The notes beneath the pieces were generated by a model, which did not search any database, was not told where the DNA came from, and saw only the letters and a list, made by a program, of their open reading frames with translations. A stretch of 64,000 nucleotides of DNA, taken from the NCBI GenBank assembly GCA_037962975.1, contig CM075669.1, positions 87,464,001 to 87,528,000 on the forward strand. Reading direction: 5' to 3'. Made by a program: the position numbers and the translations under genes. Position 1 is the first letter of the stretch. The number at the start of each line of letters is the position of its first letter. The stretch is from Clitoria ternatea. Lineage: Eukaryota > Streptophyta > Magnoliopsida > Fabales > Fabaceae. Below, piece after piece: positions 24,901 through 36,708 of the stretch.

Positions 24901-25327
24901 CCTGGGACCTCAAAAACACAGATAATTTGAAGTTTCAGTGACAAACAGGCCTCTGATTGAAGCTTCAAAACTCACGACAATGGCTATGGTTTCTCTCGAC
25001 TTTCACTTTCTCTTTACGTACAAAGAAGACAATGGCAATCGAAAGTGACAATTGAATTGTTTTAATGAAGGGAAAATTTGTAATTTCCCACCTTTCTTTT
25101 TCTTTTAATTTTAATTAATCCTTTTCTTTTATTTTACAATTTCTTTAACTTCTAAAGTCTTGTTTTATTTTCTTTTAAATCTCACGTCCTTTTTCTTTTT
25201 AAATTAATTGATTTCCATTTATGGCCAAGTCTCACAATTATTTTATTAAATTTCGTTAACCCGTCAATAAATTATAATGTAATCGCATGCCACGCTGTTA
25301 ACTAATTTAAATTAACTAGATGTTACA

Positions 25328-26644
25328 ATGACTCTCCACTCCATTGACTCTTTATATGTTCTTCTCCTCTTCTCTTCTAAATCCACCAAGATCTATGTGT
25401 TTTCTTACTCCCCTCCTTATTTTCGTTTCTCTACTAAGTTATAGAGAAGCTTGTGGTACTTGGAACTCTCCTTTCATTTTCATGTTGCTCTCCCCTCTCT
25501 TTATAAGGTTTGCTTTTCTTTGGACTTAAGGTAAGTTCCTCCTTGCTTTGGCATTCTAGAACCCTAGAATAAGACATTTATAGCTTGAGAGGGTATGGAT
25601 ATAATTTTGATGATGGGAAATGCTAATATTGATAAATCATGATGGTTTTGGCATGAAAACCCATTTGTGGTTGTGGAAAACCAAGTGGTATAGACTTGGA
25701 AATAAATTATAGAAACTATATTTAAGGCTTTATTATGCATGAAGATAAATTATTGAAGGTTTGAATATATTTATGGATGATGAAAAATATAAGTCTGGTG
25801 AACTAAGGTGATTTTAGCATGAAAATCCCTAGTGGTCATGTGGAATTAAGTGATACCAATGTGGAAAATTTATAGAAAACATATACGAAGCTTTGTAGAG
25901 CTAAAATAATATTTATTAGATTTATGGAAAGCCTTGGAATTAGGTCTTGACCATTAATATATTAGAAACTGATGTTTATGGTAAAGGAATTCCTAAAACT
26001 TAATGTGAAAATGAAATATATGTCTAGAAAATATTTATAAAAATATTAGAGACAAAGTTTATATTTATTTATAAATTTTCATATTGAAATTTTGGTATTC
26101 TACTTCTACATTTATTAATATAGGAACTGTCTCTGTTGACGAAATGGGGCCTTCGAATCGCTCAAACTACTTCTCTTGAGGTAGGAGGGGATAACATCTT
26201 CTAAATGCATGATATTTATACATTTGATGGTTTATGTATGTGATGTGGTATTGCATATTTGCTTCTATGTGTGTTCCATGATAATACACTTGATATATGT
26301 GTATGTGATGGCAAGTATGCTTTTGAGTGCATTTAGAAGTATATGGTGTGTTTATGGTTAATAAATAACTTTGGTGGCATTGATAATCATGTGTAATGGT
26401 GATATTATGATAGCCTTGTATGGATGGCTTAAGGTTGCTACCATATATATGATTATGATAAATGGGATTGCGATATACACACCATGAAATGTGATATGAT
26501 TAGGCCTTGAGAGCCTTGTTGTTATATGATTGGGATGATGTTGAATGCCACTAACAATATATGTGATTATATGATTGAGATCCACCAAGAATGGGTGGTG
26601 TTGAATATGTGATGAGATTAGAATCCCTTGGGTGAGGGTGGTTG
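25328..26644 (+). mobile_element. LTR H, left surviving part (family 1)
   Basis: Collinear with the leader region of B, C and D: a CTTCTCCTCTTC-rich leader, a donor ACTTAAG|GTAAGT (GT at 25531) and the conserved island CTTCTCTTGAG|GTAGGAG ending at 26180. The first few hundred bases of the LTR are missing here and should lie left of the LARD-like insertion, outside the window. F cuts it on the right. It is the outermost element and so the oldest layer visible. Confidence 0.65.
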
Positions 26645-29600
26645 TGACACTCTCGGTTAACTAGGATGAATTCCCACACCGGAACGTCCTACTTAATTAA
26701 GGAGTCACTAGTTATTTAAAAGAGCAAAAGTTTTTTCTTGTTCGATGATCATCAACACATAGTTAGAATTAAACATACTAATAACATAGATCAATTCTTC
26801 AAAACAGTAGTGTACTCAAAAGATACAGGGCTCGTAGGCTCCCAATAAAATAACAACATTACAACATAACTTATAACTAAAGGGTCAGGACTTACAACAG
26901 TCTCAATGTAAAGGAAAGTATAGATACTCTATGTCTACAGCTCGATGTCTACTACTGTAGACAGTCCAAGTCTTGCTCACGCTCACCTTGTCCTTCAGCT
27001 GATGATTACAAGAAAGGAAAACAACTAGACAACACAAGAGGGGTGAGTAAAACATTCTCAACCCATAAGATTTCCATGCAACGATAACCGTAAATATTAA
27101 ACATACATATACTAGACAAAGGAAAAATTTCATACAACACCTACCAGTGTAACAACATAGTAATTAGGGATATACTATTAATCACAGAGCCAATATAATA
27201 CACAGAGTTAGTTACACAACTATGCTATGCTATTCATGTGTTAGATTCATTATAAATTATCTTGATTAAATGCAAGTATGCAATGAGGCCCAGCTCCCTC
27301 TCATCAATCTCACATATATCAATACCCTCTGTGCACACCAATCCCACCTTATCCCTTACCCAACTAGAGCGACTGGAACTCGACTCGTTCTGTTTTTCAC
27401 AAATAGGTAAGGACACACAACCCTATTATCAACAATGGATCCAATCACATCTCAGCAGAACGAGCACTCCATGGTCCCGGTAACACTTGCTCTTAGTCAA
27501 AGTATACTAAAGTTGCCATGGGCTATCCAGTCTTGAGCGCGACTCCGAACCATTGCACGTCCGCTTCGGTATACTCCGGAGATGTCCCACAGGGTCGGAA
27601 CGTCGTTGTTCCTCAGTGTACCCATCACTGTATACTCTAGGGGATCACTCTATCATCACTACACATACTCCATATGAAATATGTGATCTACTCATTTTAT
27701 CATAAGAGTGCCTGAGTGTTAGACGAAACCTACCTATCCGATATACTTGTCCTTAAAACGATTCAATCCAATTGTCGTAATCTTTTAATAAATAAGATTT
27801 ATATGCCAAGACCTCGAATGCTACTTATTAACCTTCCTTAGGGCATTGAGGTTTGACCTTAAAATAAACCTCTTATAAGAAAAGGTTTCCAAAAGATTTC
27901 AATATCTAAATATTCCTAAGTTTCTTTAAAGAAATATTGTAAAAATGTTTATTTAATTATTTTCAAAATAAATTCCTAACTTCAATCTTTTTAATCTCAA
28001 AATAAGTTTTGAATTGAAAATCTTAAACTTTATTTAAAGTAAGTGTAAAAATATCTAGTGTCCCTTACAACATCTCGGGCCATTTACAGTGTCATCCCGT
28101 CGTATTGACTTATGACGAAACTTATTTTACTAGCCTTTAATTTTATAATCCCTAAATTCTCCTAGTTAATGAAATGTCTTATTATAACCATCAAAAATTT
28201 ATTCTAGACTCTATTAAGGAAAATAATTTTCTTCAAGCCAATAAAGTCCTAAAATTTCTATTTCTTTTCATTTTGTCGAAAATTTTATTTTCCTCGTATT
28301 TCTTCTAGAAAACTCCAAATTAAGAGATTCCAAAGCCAAAAGTGTTTAACTTTTCAAATACTAATAAAATAAAATAAAATAAAGCCTAAATTTTACCTAG
28401 AATCATAAAATTGCTCAAGTCGTCATATTTCATCGTTTTATCTTTCGTAAAAACCGTGTTTAAGGACAAGCATCACATAGGGGCATTTCCAATCAATTCT
28501 TATTCATCTGGGTAATTTCCAATACTCATAAAATTCACATTATCTATCATAAAATTCATGCCCTAACAGTTTTCCTAATTTTCTATTTTTTATTCTCATA
28601 AATGTGTTTTCAACCGTTTCCAACCACCATTCGCGCCTACACTCGAGACTCTTTTCAATTCTTTTCGAAACAACACTTTTTACACAATTTTATTCATCAA
28701 TTTCATAGTTATAACATGCACGAAAACAGCAACTACGCTATGTCACTTAAGAGCCATAATTATTGCATATTTATAAGTCATTTTCACTAAATCAAGCATA
28801 TAAAATGATTATCATAAAAATGACATTTAATCACTAATCATGCTTAAAACTTCATGTTATCACTAAAAATTCAATATCTAACCATGCACATCATCCATAA
28901 CTACTAATTCACCAAAAGACTTTCAAGCAATATATTGAATTTATAACTTATCCATCTAAGAATAAAATTTTCTAAGAGCAACAATACCCATCACAAATAC
29001 ATCTAAAAATCATATTTTTAGCATATTGTTTTGTACAAATTTAAAGAAAATGGAGGCACACCACACGGCTACCAACTTAAGAAGGAAAAGTATAATTTTT
29101 AGCTTATCTACAACATGCATGTAATTTCTTATGAAACACTAAATATGTTTTGGAAAAGTTAGGAGAAATTGTGAAATATTTGAGAAATGAACATTTTTTG
29201 CAAGGGATTTTAGGAAACAAGTCTAGTGTGCATGGCTAGCATAAAGAGGGAAATGAGTTAATCAATGGCGTGAGGTGAAGGAAGAAGGAGGAGGGCTAAT
29301 TCTGTTTTGGTGACTTAGAAAAAATATTGAAGTGTTTTGAGAGACAGAAAAATTTTTGCATACAAACATTGGAAGCTACAAGTGTTTCACAACTAGCCTA
29401 GGAGAAGAATGAAAGTGTTGGGCAAGGAATGTGTTTGACAAGTGCTTCTAAAACAAGGTGAGTGTAGAACAAGGGGTTGATGAGAGAAGAACAAGTGTCT
29501 CTTGGTGGAGAAAGCTGATTGGGCCATTTTGCATAAAGGGGCTGTTGTGGCATAATTCTAGGGCAGTAACTTCTTCAACAAGTTCGAAGGGGTTATGGTG

Positions 29601-30295
29601 GTAATTTGGAAACACACAAAAACATAAAAGTTTTAGATCTATGTCTTCTCTTTAAAACAAGGTATGGTACATAAAAGTTAGACATTGGACGAGGGAGATA
29701 TGTCCCAAATACGAAAACTATTTCAGGCTGGAATGTTTTGTAGATTAACGAATAAAATAAAAATTTTGGGACACATAGGTAGGGAATTATCTTTTGTTCC
29801 CTTTAGAAAAGTTGTAGAGGAATGAGTCTAGAAACTTTTAGAAAAATAATCGTTTAATTTCATGGTCATTCGAGTGAGAAAAATGGAAATTACTAAAAAT
29901 AGGTCAAGCTATCACAAGGAAAATGCAAGGCAGCATAGTATTTTCAAATCTGGGACCAAACGGGCAAGAATGGGATTTTGTGGTCAACATCAAAGTTGTA
30001 GTAAATTTTGATTTGAAAATTTTGGGACAACAATGACTCAATTTCATTAAAGAGAGACAAAGTTATGCTAAAAATACAAACATATGAATAGAAAGACTTT
30101 AACGATTAACTTATTTTAATAGAGATAAATTCTTAGGAACCGAGTGGCTAGAATTTGGCCTCAGGCCCCTCACAAAAATTGTAGGGTATGATAATACGAA
30201 CACTCTGGGACAAGAATGACTCAACTCAGACACTCTGATTTTTTACATGGCCAGAACCGGTGAAATACGTATAAAGTTAATAATTAAAATAATAG

Positions 30296-30885
30296 TGTTC
30301 TGTCTTAGAACCGGGGTCAAGAGTTGACTGTCTTGACCGGTGTACGAAGTTACCTCACTTGCACTTAATTTTACATCGTCTTAATGGAGTACATAATTTT
30401 ATACCTAGGTCTAGTGGGGATCCTAAGTCCTTCAAGTATGGGGTGAATTTGGTATCAAGTCCGTACCGAAGTCGTGGGAACCCACCCGAGGTGCACCTGT
30501 AAAAGATTCTCTGATGTCTAAGTCAAGACGGGTATTACGAAAAGTAAGGGTATTATAAAGGTAACTCTCAAGTTAGTTCAGATCTTTTTACGGTAATAAA
30601 TGAGATGTATTTATAGGGAATACCTGGGTAAGAGAAGTGATTTGACCCCTTCTTCTAACTTACTATAGCAACAATATTTACAGGGACATATTGCCCATAC
30701 CGATTCTAACTCAATGTCTAGCTGTCAGAGAGGAACCAGAGTCTTGACTATAAATCCATAGTCGTTCTAGTTTTAGACTCCGGTTATGATCGTTCAACTA
30801 GGTTCTTCTGGTAATTCTGATGATGTGGCACCGTTTAGTAGCACTCCGACCATGTGTTATGGAGTCCAGTTAGTACCCCAGATCA
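30296..30885 (-). repeat. 3' LTR of the Tat element
   Basis: On the minus strand starts TGATCTGGGGTACTAAC and ends GACCCCGGTTCTAAGACAGAACA. Aligns end to end with 44998-45584. On the minus strand GAGGGCAAA lies just before its start as the polypurine tract. Confidence 0.85.
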
Positions 30886-31394
30886 TTTGCCCTCTAGCTT
30901 GTTGTTGTGGCTTTGTCATAATAATAAGCTATCTCATGACTCCGGTGAGAAGTTTTCTTTATAACCTAGGAAGTTTTTGGTCAATGTCACTTTGTGACCG
31001 TTGTGCAGATTTGTCTGATACACTATGTATGGTAGATGTTGTTCTGGTCGATGTCATGATAATGAACTACTTTGAGTTCGGTGGAAAGAATGTATTTCAG
31101 AATTCTCCTGGATTTTGGAAAATTATTGACCGACAACATAGTGATCGGTGTGCAGACCTTTTCAAACAGATATGCTTAGTGGGTTAGATGGGCATTTAAT
31201 GTGCGCCGCCTGAAAAAGTTGTCATTTCACGCGGATCGTTGACATGGCGAGTCGTGAATGGACGTTCAATTCACGTGCCATCAGATGACATCACCCTAGC
31301 ACGAAGCGCCGCCTATTCGGGGGTCGTGTCATTTCAAATTCTATCTCGTCCATGGGCCATGATGATTCAACTTTGGCCCATGGGATTTCGACGC

Positions 31395-31403
31395 CTATAT
31401 TAG
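31395..31403 (+). promoter_or_regulatory. Possible TATA box of the antisense gene
   Basis: CTATATTAG, about 165 bases before the ATG at 31564, followed by a pyrimidine-rich leader. Weak evidence from sequence and position only. Confidence 0.3.
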
Positions 31404-31695
31404 GAGGATAACTTCTTCTGTTTTTTCACCTTTACATTTTTCCTCCTGAAACTCTGTATATTTGTAGTCTCTACCTCTCTCTTCACTTCGTCTTGGCCCA
31501 CACTAGAAGAATAGTCTGTACCATAAACACAGGTAGCCCTTCGACCCCTCCTTTTTATTTACGATGTATGTTTTTTCTACTAACAACGGCCAAGGCCAAG
31601 ACAGCTCTTGCGAAATAATTTCAAACCCCTCTATTTCCTGGCCACCCAAGGTTCCTCGTCAAGGACCTTCACTTACACAAACAGATATTCGTAGA

Positions 31696-34600
31696 TATAA
31701 CATTTTGGATTTTAACGAAAATACAATCGTTAAATAATGATGATTGATTAATTATGGTCCAATAATTATGGGAAATTTTATTAGACACTAGAGGTGAATT
31801 ATCGGTAAATTAAGAATTACCGGAACTAGGTGATTTAACAGATGATATGAGACCCACTTGGTCAAATTAAATAATTAATGGGTCTAGAATGTTTGGAAAA
31901 TTATTGTGGTTGTGGTGGTATAGCTGAAATAATTTTTAGTGCTAAGGAGATAATTAATTGGACTCGATATATGTTATTAAACGGAGAAAATTACGAGCCA
32001 AATGGGACTAAAAGAAAACTAAAAATTCCACTTTCTCTTCTCCAATTCAGCCATCCACTTCCTCTCTCCTTTATGCCACTTCTCATACTTTTACCCAATG
32101 AATATAGGGTTTTATGGCATAATGGATAATGGGCTAATGGTGCATTGTTTTGATCAATGGGTAATGACTAATTTTGACAAAAATTTTCTACTTTCTATTC
32201 TCATTTTTGGTGGGTTTCTTCTCCCTCTCTATTCATTATGTTTTCTTCTTCTTCCTCTATACTTCTCCTCCAAAACCGTCCAACTCCTCCCCCTTCCATT
32301 CCTTGCCAAAATTTAAAACTAAACATGGATAAATGAAGCTTGAATGGCATATTGGAGCAAAAAGCTTTGAGTATCTCCTTTCCCTTCCTTCATTTTTGTT
32401 TTGGCATGAGCATGGATGTGAGGTACAGTTTCTTGCCTCCTTAATGTCCTAATTATAGTTTTGATGTTGTTAAACTTGAAATATTGGTGTTGGGTTTTAT
32501 GGGTGTTGATGAAAATAGAAACCCTAGGCTTGGATGGCTTGGAGATATGGTTCTTGATAATGGTTTTGTGTTATGGATATGGGTTAATGGACTTTTGATG
32601 AATCAATGAAGATGGTAAATATTAATTATTGATTGGTTGATTTTGATGAAAAACCCTAAGTATGGTGATTTGGGGGGTTTTGGCTAAATTGATGATTTTG
32701 AATACTCTAGAATGACTTATATGAAGGGAATAAATTTTTAGAATCATGGAGATTGATTAATGAGGTTGGTGATATATGGATGTATGTAGGAATGATGATT
32801 TGATATGTTGGGTTGAGAGTGAATATGAGATGTTGTTATTGTAATAATAATACTTAAAAACCATTGATAAGAGATACTTAAGTTGTTTGTTGATTGATGA
32901 TGGTCTTGAACAGAGGCAAGAGGCTTATAATGGGTTTGAATGAATTGTGATGAAGTTGAGTGATTCACATGAGATATTGGATGTCTTATGGATAAGGGCT
33001 ATGATGTTATTGTTGTTGGATTTGTTTAGCCCTTTGAAACCTAGAGAATCTTGGTTTTGGGAAAGGAATTCCCGAAGCCTAACATAAGAGTGTGAATTGG
33101 TGTTTAGAGAAGTCTAAGACTTAATATTGAACCTCATGGGATGATGTCAATCACTTAAAAATTTTGATAAATGCCTTGAGATGGCTTAATGATTGAGTGT
33201 ATGTATGCATGTGTAAATTATAGATTATGTTCCGGACGATGATGCGGAATAATCAAAGCGTTTGGATTGCGATTCTTCTCTCGAGGTAGGAGAGGAGTTT
33301 ACATTTCAAATTGCATGAGTGAATAATTGTTAATTATGTATATGTATGAACTCATGCATTGCCTTGCCATAAATGTGTTAAATGTTGAATTGATGATGTG
33401 ATGAATGATGGCTTGGCTTTTCTTAAATATTAAGAAATTGTATATGTGTATATAGATGTGAAATAAAGATGAGTGCTTGATTGTCCCTTGGTTGGACATG
33501 AATTAATTGTTGATGAAAATCTATGAATAGACAAATTATTCGAGGTGTAAAGTATTGTTTGTGATATTTGTGCAAAAAGATAAGTGGGGTGGTGATGGGA
33601 AGTGCTTTAAATCCTGCCTTATGTAATTGATGAATTGAACCTAAATTGAGAGGCATAACTTGTTGGATTAAACCCCATATGTATGATTACAATGGATGAA
33701 GATTGTTAACTTAGGCAAATTTTTCATTATAATGACGATGGCATGTGTAAGGAGTGAATAACCAGAGTTTTGAACGTATGATGGCATCTCACTCAAGCGA
33801 GATGGATTCTCGCTCAAGCGAGAGTCCCCTGCATCAGAGGAATGGCCTCTGGCCCAATTTCTCTCAGGCGAGAAGAGGTCTCACTCAGGCGAGACACTTA
33901 CAAAACAAAGGGGTGAGCTACTGGACGAATCTCGCTCAAGCGGGTATGGCCACGCTTGAGCGAGCGAGAAAGGAAATGGTTTTGGATGGATTTCGCTCAA
34001 GCGAGTAGTGAGGCCGGTGGAGTCTTGCTCAAGCAATGCAAGCATAAAATCGATACTGGAGTATTTTCACCCGAGCAAGTAGGTGGCCTTGGGAAGCCTC
34101 GCTCAGGCGAGTGTGTGAGGAAAATGTCACTGAAGGAATCTTGCTCGAGCGAGAGTGGCCCGCTCAAGCGAGATCAGGGCCTGATACTTAAAAACTTCTT
34201 CGCTCAAGACCTTAATCTCGCCCAAGCGAGTATGGGTCTCGCTTGAGCGAGTTGCCCAGTGTGAGATTTTATGTTATTTTCTTATCTTGGCTGATGTTTA
34301 ACCCCATTTCTTTACATTATGAGACAATTGAGGAAATGTGTATGGGGTATTTAATGATGGCATGGCATGGTCGTGATTAAAATTGATTGTTACATTTGGG
34401 ATGGATTATTTATGATATATTCACCACCTAGAATGGAATAATGAAAGAATGACAATAAGAGTTTGATGGTGGGGGTTATGAGATACACCCTAGAGTGATT
34501 ATGAAACCAATGAGTGAATGATTAAATGACAAGGTGTTTGTTATAAATCGATGAATCGGAGATGATATCGGTATCGTGTGATAATAAATGATGTTGTAAT

Positions 34601-36708
34601 CATTCCTTGAATAAAAGGATGAATGTTATTATTGATAACTTATGAGATGCCATTGTACTTTATACAAGTGTGATCTTGTATGAGTGGTTTAAAATTGTAT
34701 TGATGAATTGTTGTATTGCCACACTAGTTATGAAACAATGGTAATGAATAATGATATGAAAATCCACTAATTGATTATGTGGTGATATTGATGAAAGTTT
34801 GATGAATGATGTTTATGTTGTGATGCCATTATGGTTGATTGCAAGAGTTAACTTGCATGTATAATAAATGATATAATAAGATGAAAATGCCACATATAAA
34901 AATTGAAAAATAATGGCTAAAACCAACAATGATAAAATCCACTAAGGTGTGTATGGTGGTGTTGGTGATTATGATGATAGATGAGTGGCATTTAGGATGC
35001 ACAGTGTGAGAAATGCATTTGATTTGCATTGCATTGCATCCATGGCATATCATACGCTGTCTATGTGGAATGTTAGGGGTTCCACTAGGCGAGCACAGTG
35101 GGAGGGCGACCCAGTGCACAGGTATATTGTTGTATTTCCCTAGTGATTCTGGGAATCACAAAGCTGCCCATAGTTTGGTGATGAGGCATCCTATGTGGCG
35201 GGCTCAGTGGACGGGCGACTCTGTGATGAGAAGTTACCTCGGTGTGCGACGGGGCACGACTCTCTCAATGTGTGTTCAGGAGGGGCCCGTAGCACTTATG
35301 GCAAGTGAGGCCATGTTATAGATCCGCGAGTCACGAGGTGACTAGTGCTACAGATGGGTGAGAGCGGTTTGGTACCAGTAAAAGTATGTTGTTGAGCATG
35401 TATAATCTGAGATATATGTGTACACATTATACTACTACAGTAGAGGCATAGTAGCACACCTATGCTTGACCCACAATTTAGTGTTTATTCCCACAGTCGG
35501 ATCCGCACATGTTGTCTATTCCATTGTGCATATGCATTAACCATAATAGCATTTGCATATAGCATGGAGATATGCCAGAAGTTGATGATGATGGATGATG
35601 GTTGAGATTGTAGTATGGTATTGATAAGATGGGTAATTGAGTACCTAAAAGACCATATAGAATCGATAAAAGACATGAATACAATGAAACGATATTAAAT
35701 ATGACGATGTGTATGTTATGGCCCAGTATAATGAAGGGCATGATTATTATGATTGATGATAATGATGATAGCCCATGGTGGCATTGAGAAAAGACCTGAA
35801 TGGTCAATACTGATGATGTTGACCCATTGTGGCATTGTGATAGATGTGTATATGCCTGCTTTGCTATGACTTGATTAATAAATATGAAATATGTATATGT
35901 TATTGAGTTAACAATTTATGATGATCATTGATGTGTTTACCAAAGCATACATGATATTGATATGCATATGCACATAATTTCAATTGTATTCATATCATCA
36001 TTTGAAATGTATAACTCACTCTCCCATGTGGTCTCCTTTTTAGTATTGATGCAGGAATATCATGGGTTGAGGATGTTTGTAAAGTAAAGTTTTGGGAAGG
36101 TAAATAGTGGTAACGGAATGTCTTGGCCGGCAGCGTTGTAATTTATTAAGTTGTGTATAAAATAGATATTATGATGTTATTAATTACTGATGTTGATGGA
36201 TGAACTGTGAACATGTATTGCAGGCATTGGATTTATACCCATTGGGTGTATAATAGGACGGTGATTTATTAATCCTCTATGTATGTACAAGTAGTGAAAA
36301 TACACGAATTCATGACCATATAGATATGTATATACATATATCTTAGGCATTGTATGTTCATGAAATTATGTAAAAAGATGATGGTTGTCTATTAGGCTTA
36401 TGATATACCGTTACACACCTTGCCGAGCCTTTTCTCATATCCTCATATATGGGACTAGGCGTATGCCCAGTATACGCATTTTTTCAGTTGTAAACTCTGT
36501 TATTTTGTATACCGTTATGGGTAAACTATTTAACGATCTAGTTATAGATCATCAAATCTCACCCTTTGGTTTTCTGTGGTTCGAGTCTTGATGTAGTCGT
36601 GGTGGTGTTTTTGAAATTATTTCAAACGTGAAAAATTCATTCGTATTTTTATTATTTAATTATTTAGATTACATCAAGATTCGAGTTCGGAAAATCCGGG
36701 GTGTTATA
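31696..36708 (+). mobile_element. Solo LTR D (family 1), inserted in the Tat element
   Basis: Exact 5-bp duplication GTAGA (31691-31695 and 36709-36713). Starts TATAACATTTTGGATTTT and ends AAATCCGGGGTGTTATA. It is collinear with B and C: donor GAG|GTACAG at 32423, a 50-nt island 33236-33285 ending CTCTCGAG|GTAGGAG, and acceptor TGATGCAG at 36054. Its array of CTCGCTCAAGCGAG words is at 33785-34255. It is 5013 bp with no coding frame. Its insertion splits the antisense gene of the Tat element. Confidence 0.9.
33785..34255. repeat. CTCGCTCAAGCGAG dyad-word array in LTR D
   Basis: About 15 copies or near copies, for example CACTCAAGCGAGAT, CGCTCAAGCGAGAG, CTCAGGCGAGA, CGCTTGAGCGAGCG and CGCCCAAGCGAG. 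Words occur in both orientations. Confidence 0.9.

Larger units (their letters stand above)
7334..25327 (-). mobile_element. Large non-coding LTR element (LARD-like, Tekay/Del-type ends), minus orientation
   Basis: Two direct copies of one ~610-bp sequence end in GATGTTACA, at 7947 and at 25327. Read on the minus strand, the right LTR runs from 25327 (TGTAACATCTAG) to 10488 (ending GGGGACGTTACA). It is followed within three bases by TGGTATTAGAGCGG, close to the initiator-tRNA-Met primer site TGGTATCAGAGC. The internal part is only ~2.5 kb. Just before the left LTR comes GATTTCGGGGATGAAATC, the conserved 3' end of Tekay/Del pol. Without its insertions E and A the LTR is about 4.0 kb. The left LTR continues beyond the Athila insertion, outside the window. 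Confidence 0.75.
10488..25327 (-). repeat. Right (5') LTR of the LARD-like element, interrupted by E and A
   Basis: LTR sequence covers 10488-13312, 19754-20437 and 24875-25327. It holds no convincing gene. The 84-codon minus frame at 10582-10836 has no recognisable motif. On the minus strand around 11560-11620, CTCACCCTATTTCC...TTTTTTTAG|TGACTGG resembles the leader acceptor block seen in the other LTRs. Confidence 0.7.

Noticed and set aside
30786..31187. 133-codon + strand frame
   Set aside because: It crosses the 3' LTR border of the Tat element and has no known motif.
33785..34255. Regular repeat that might be read as a CRISPR array
   Set aside because: Irregular spacing, both orientations, no uniform spacers, and a plant context.
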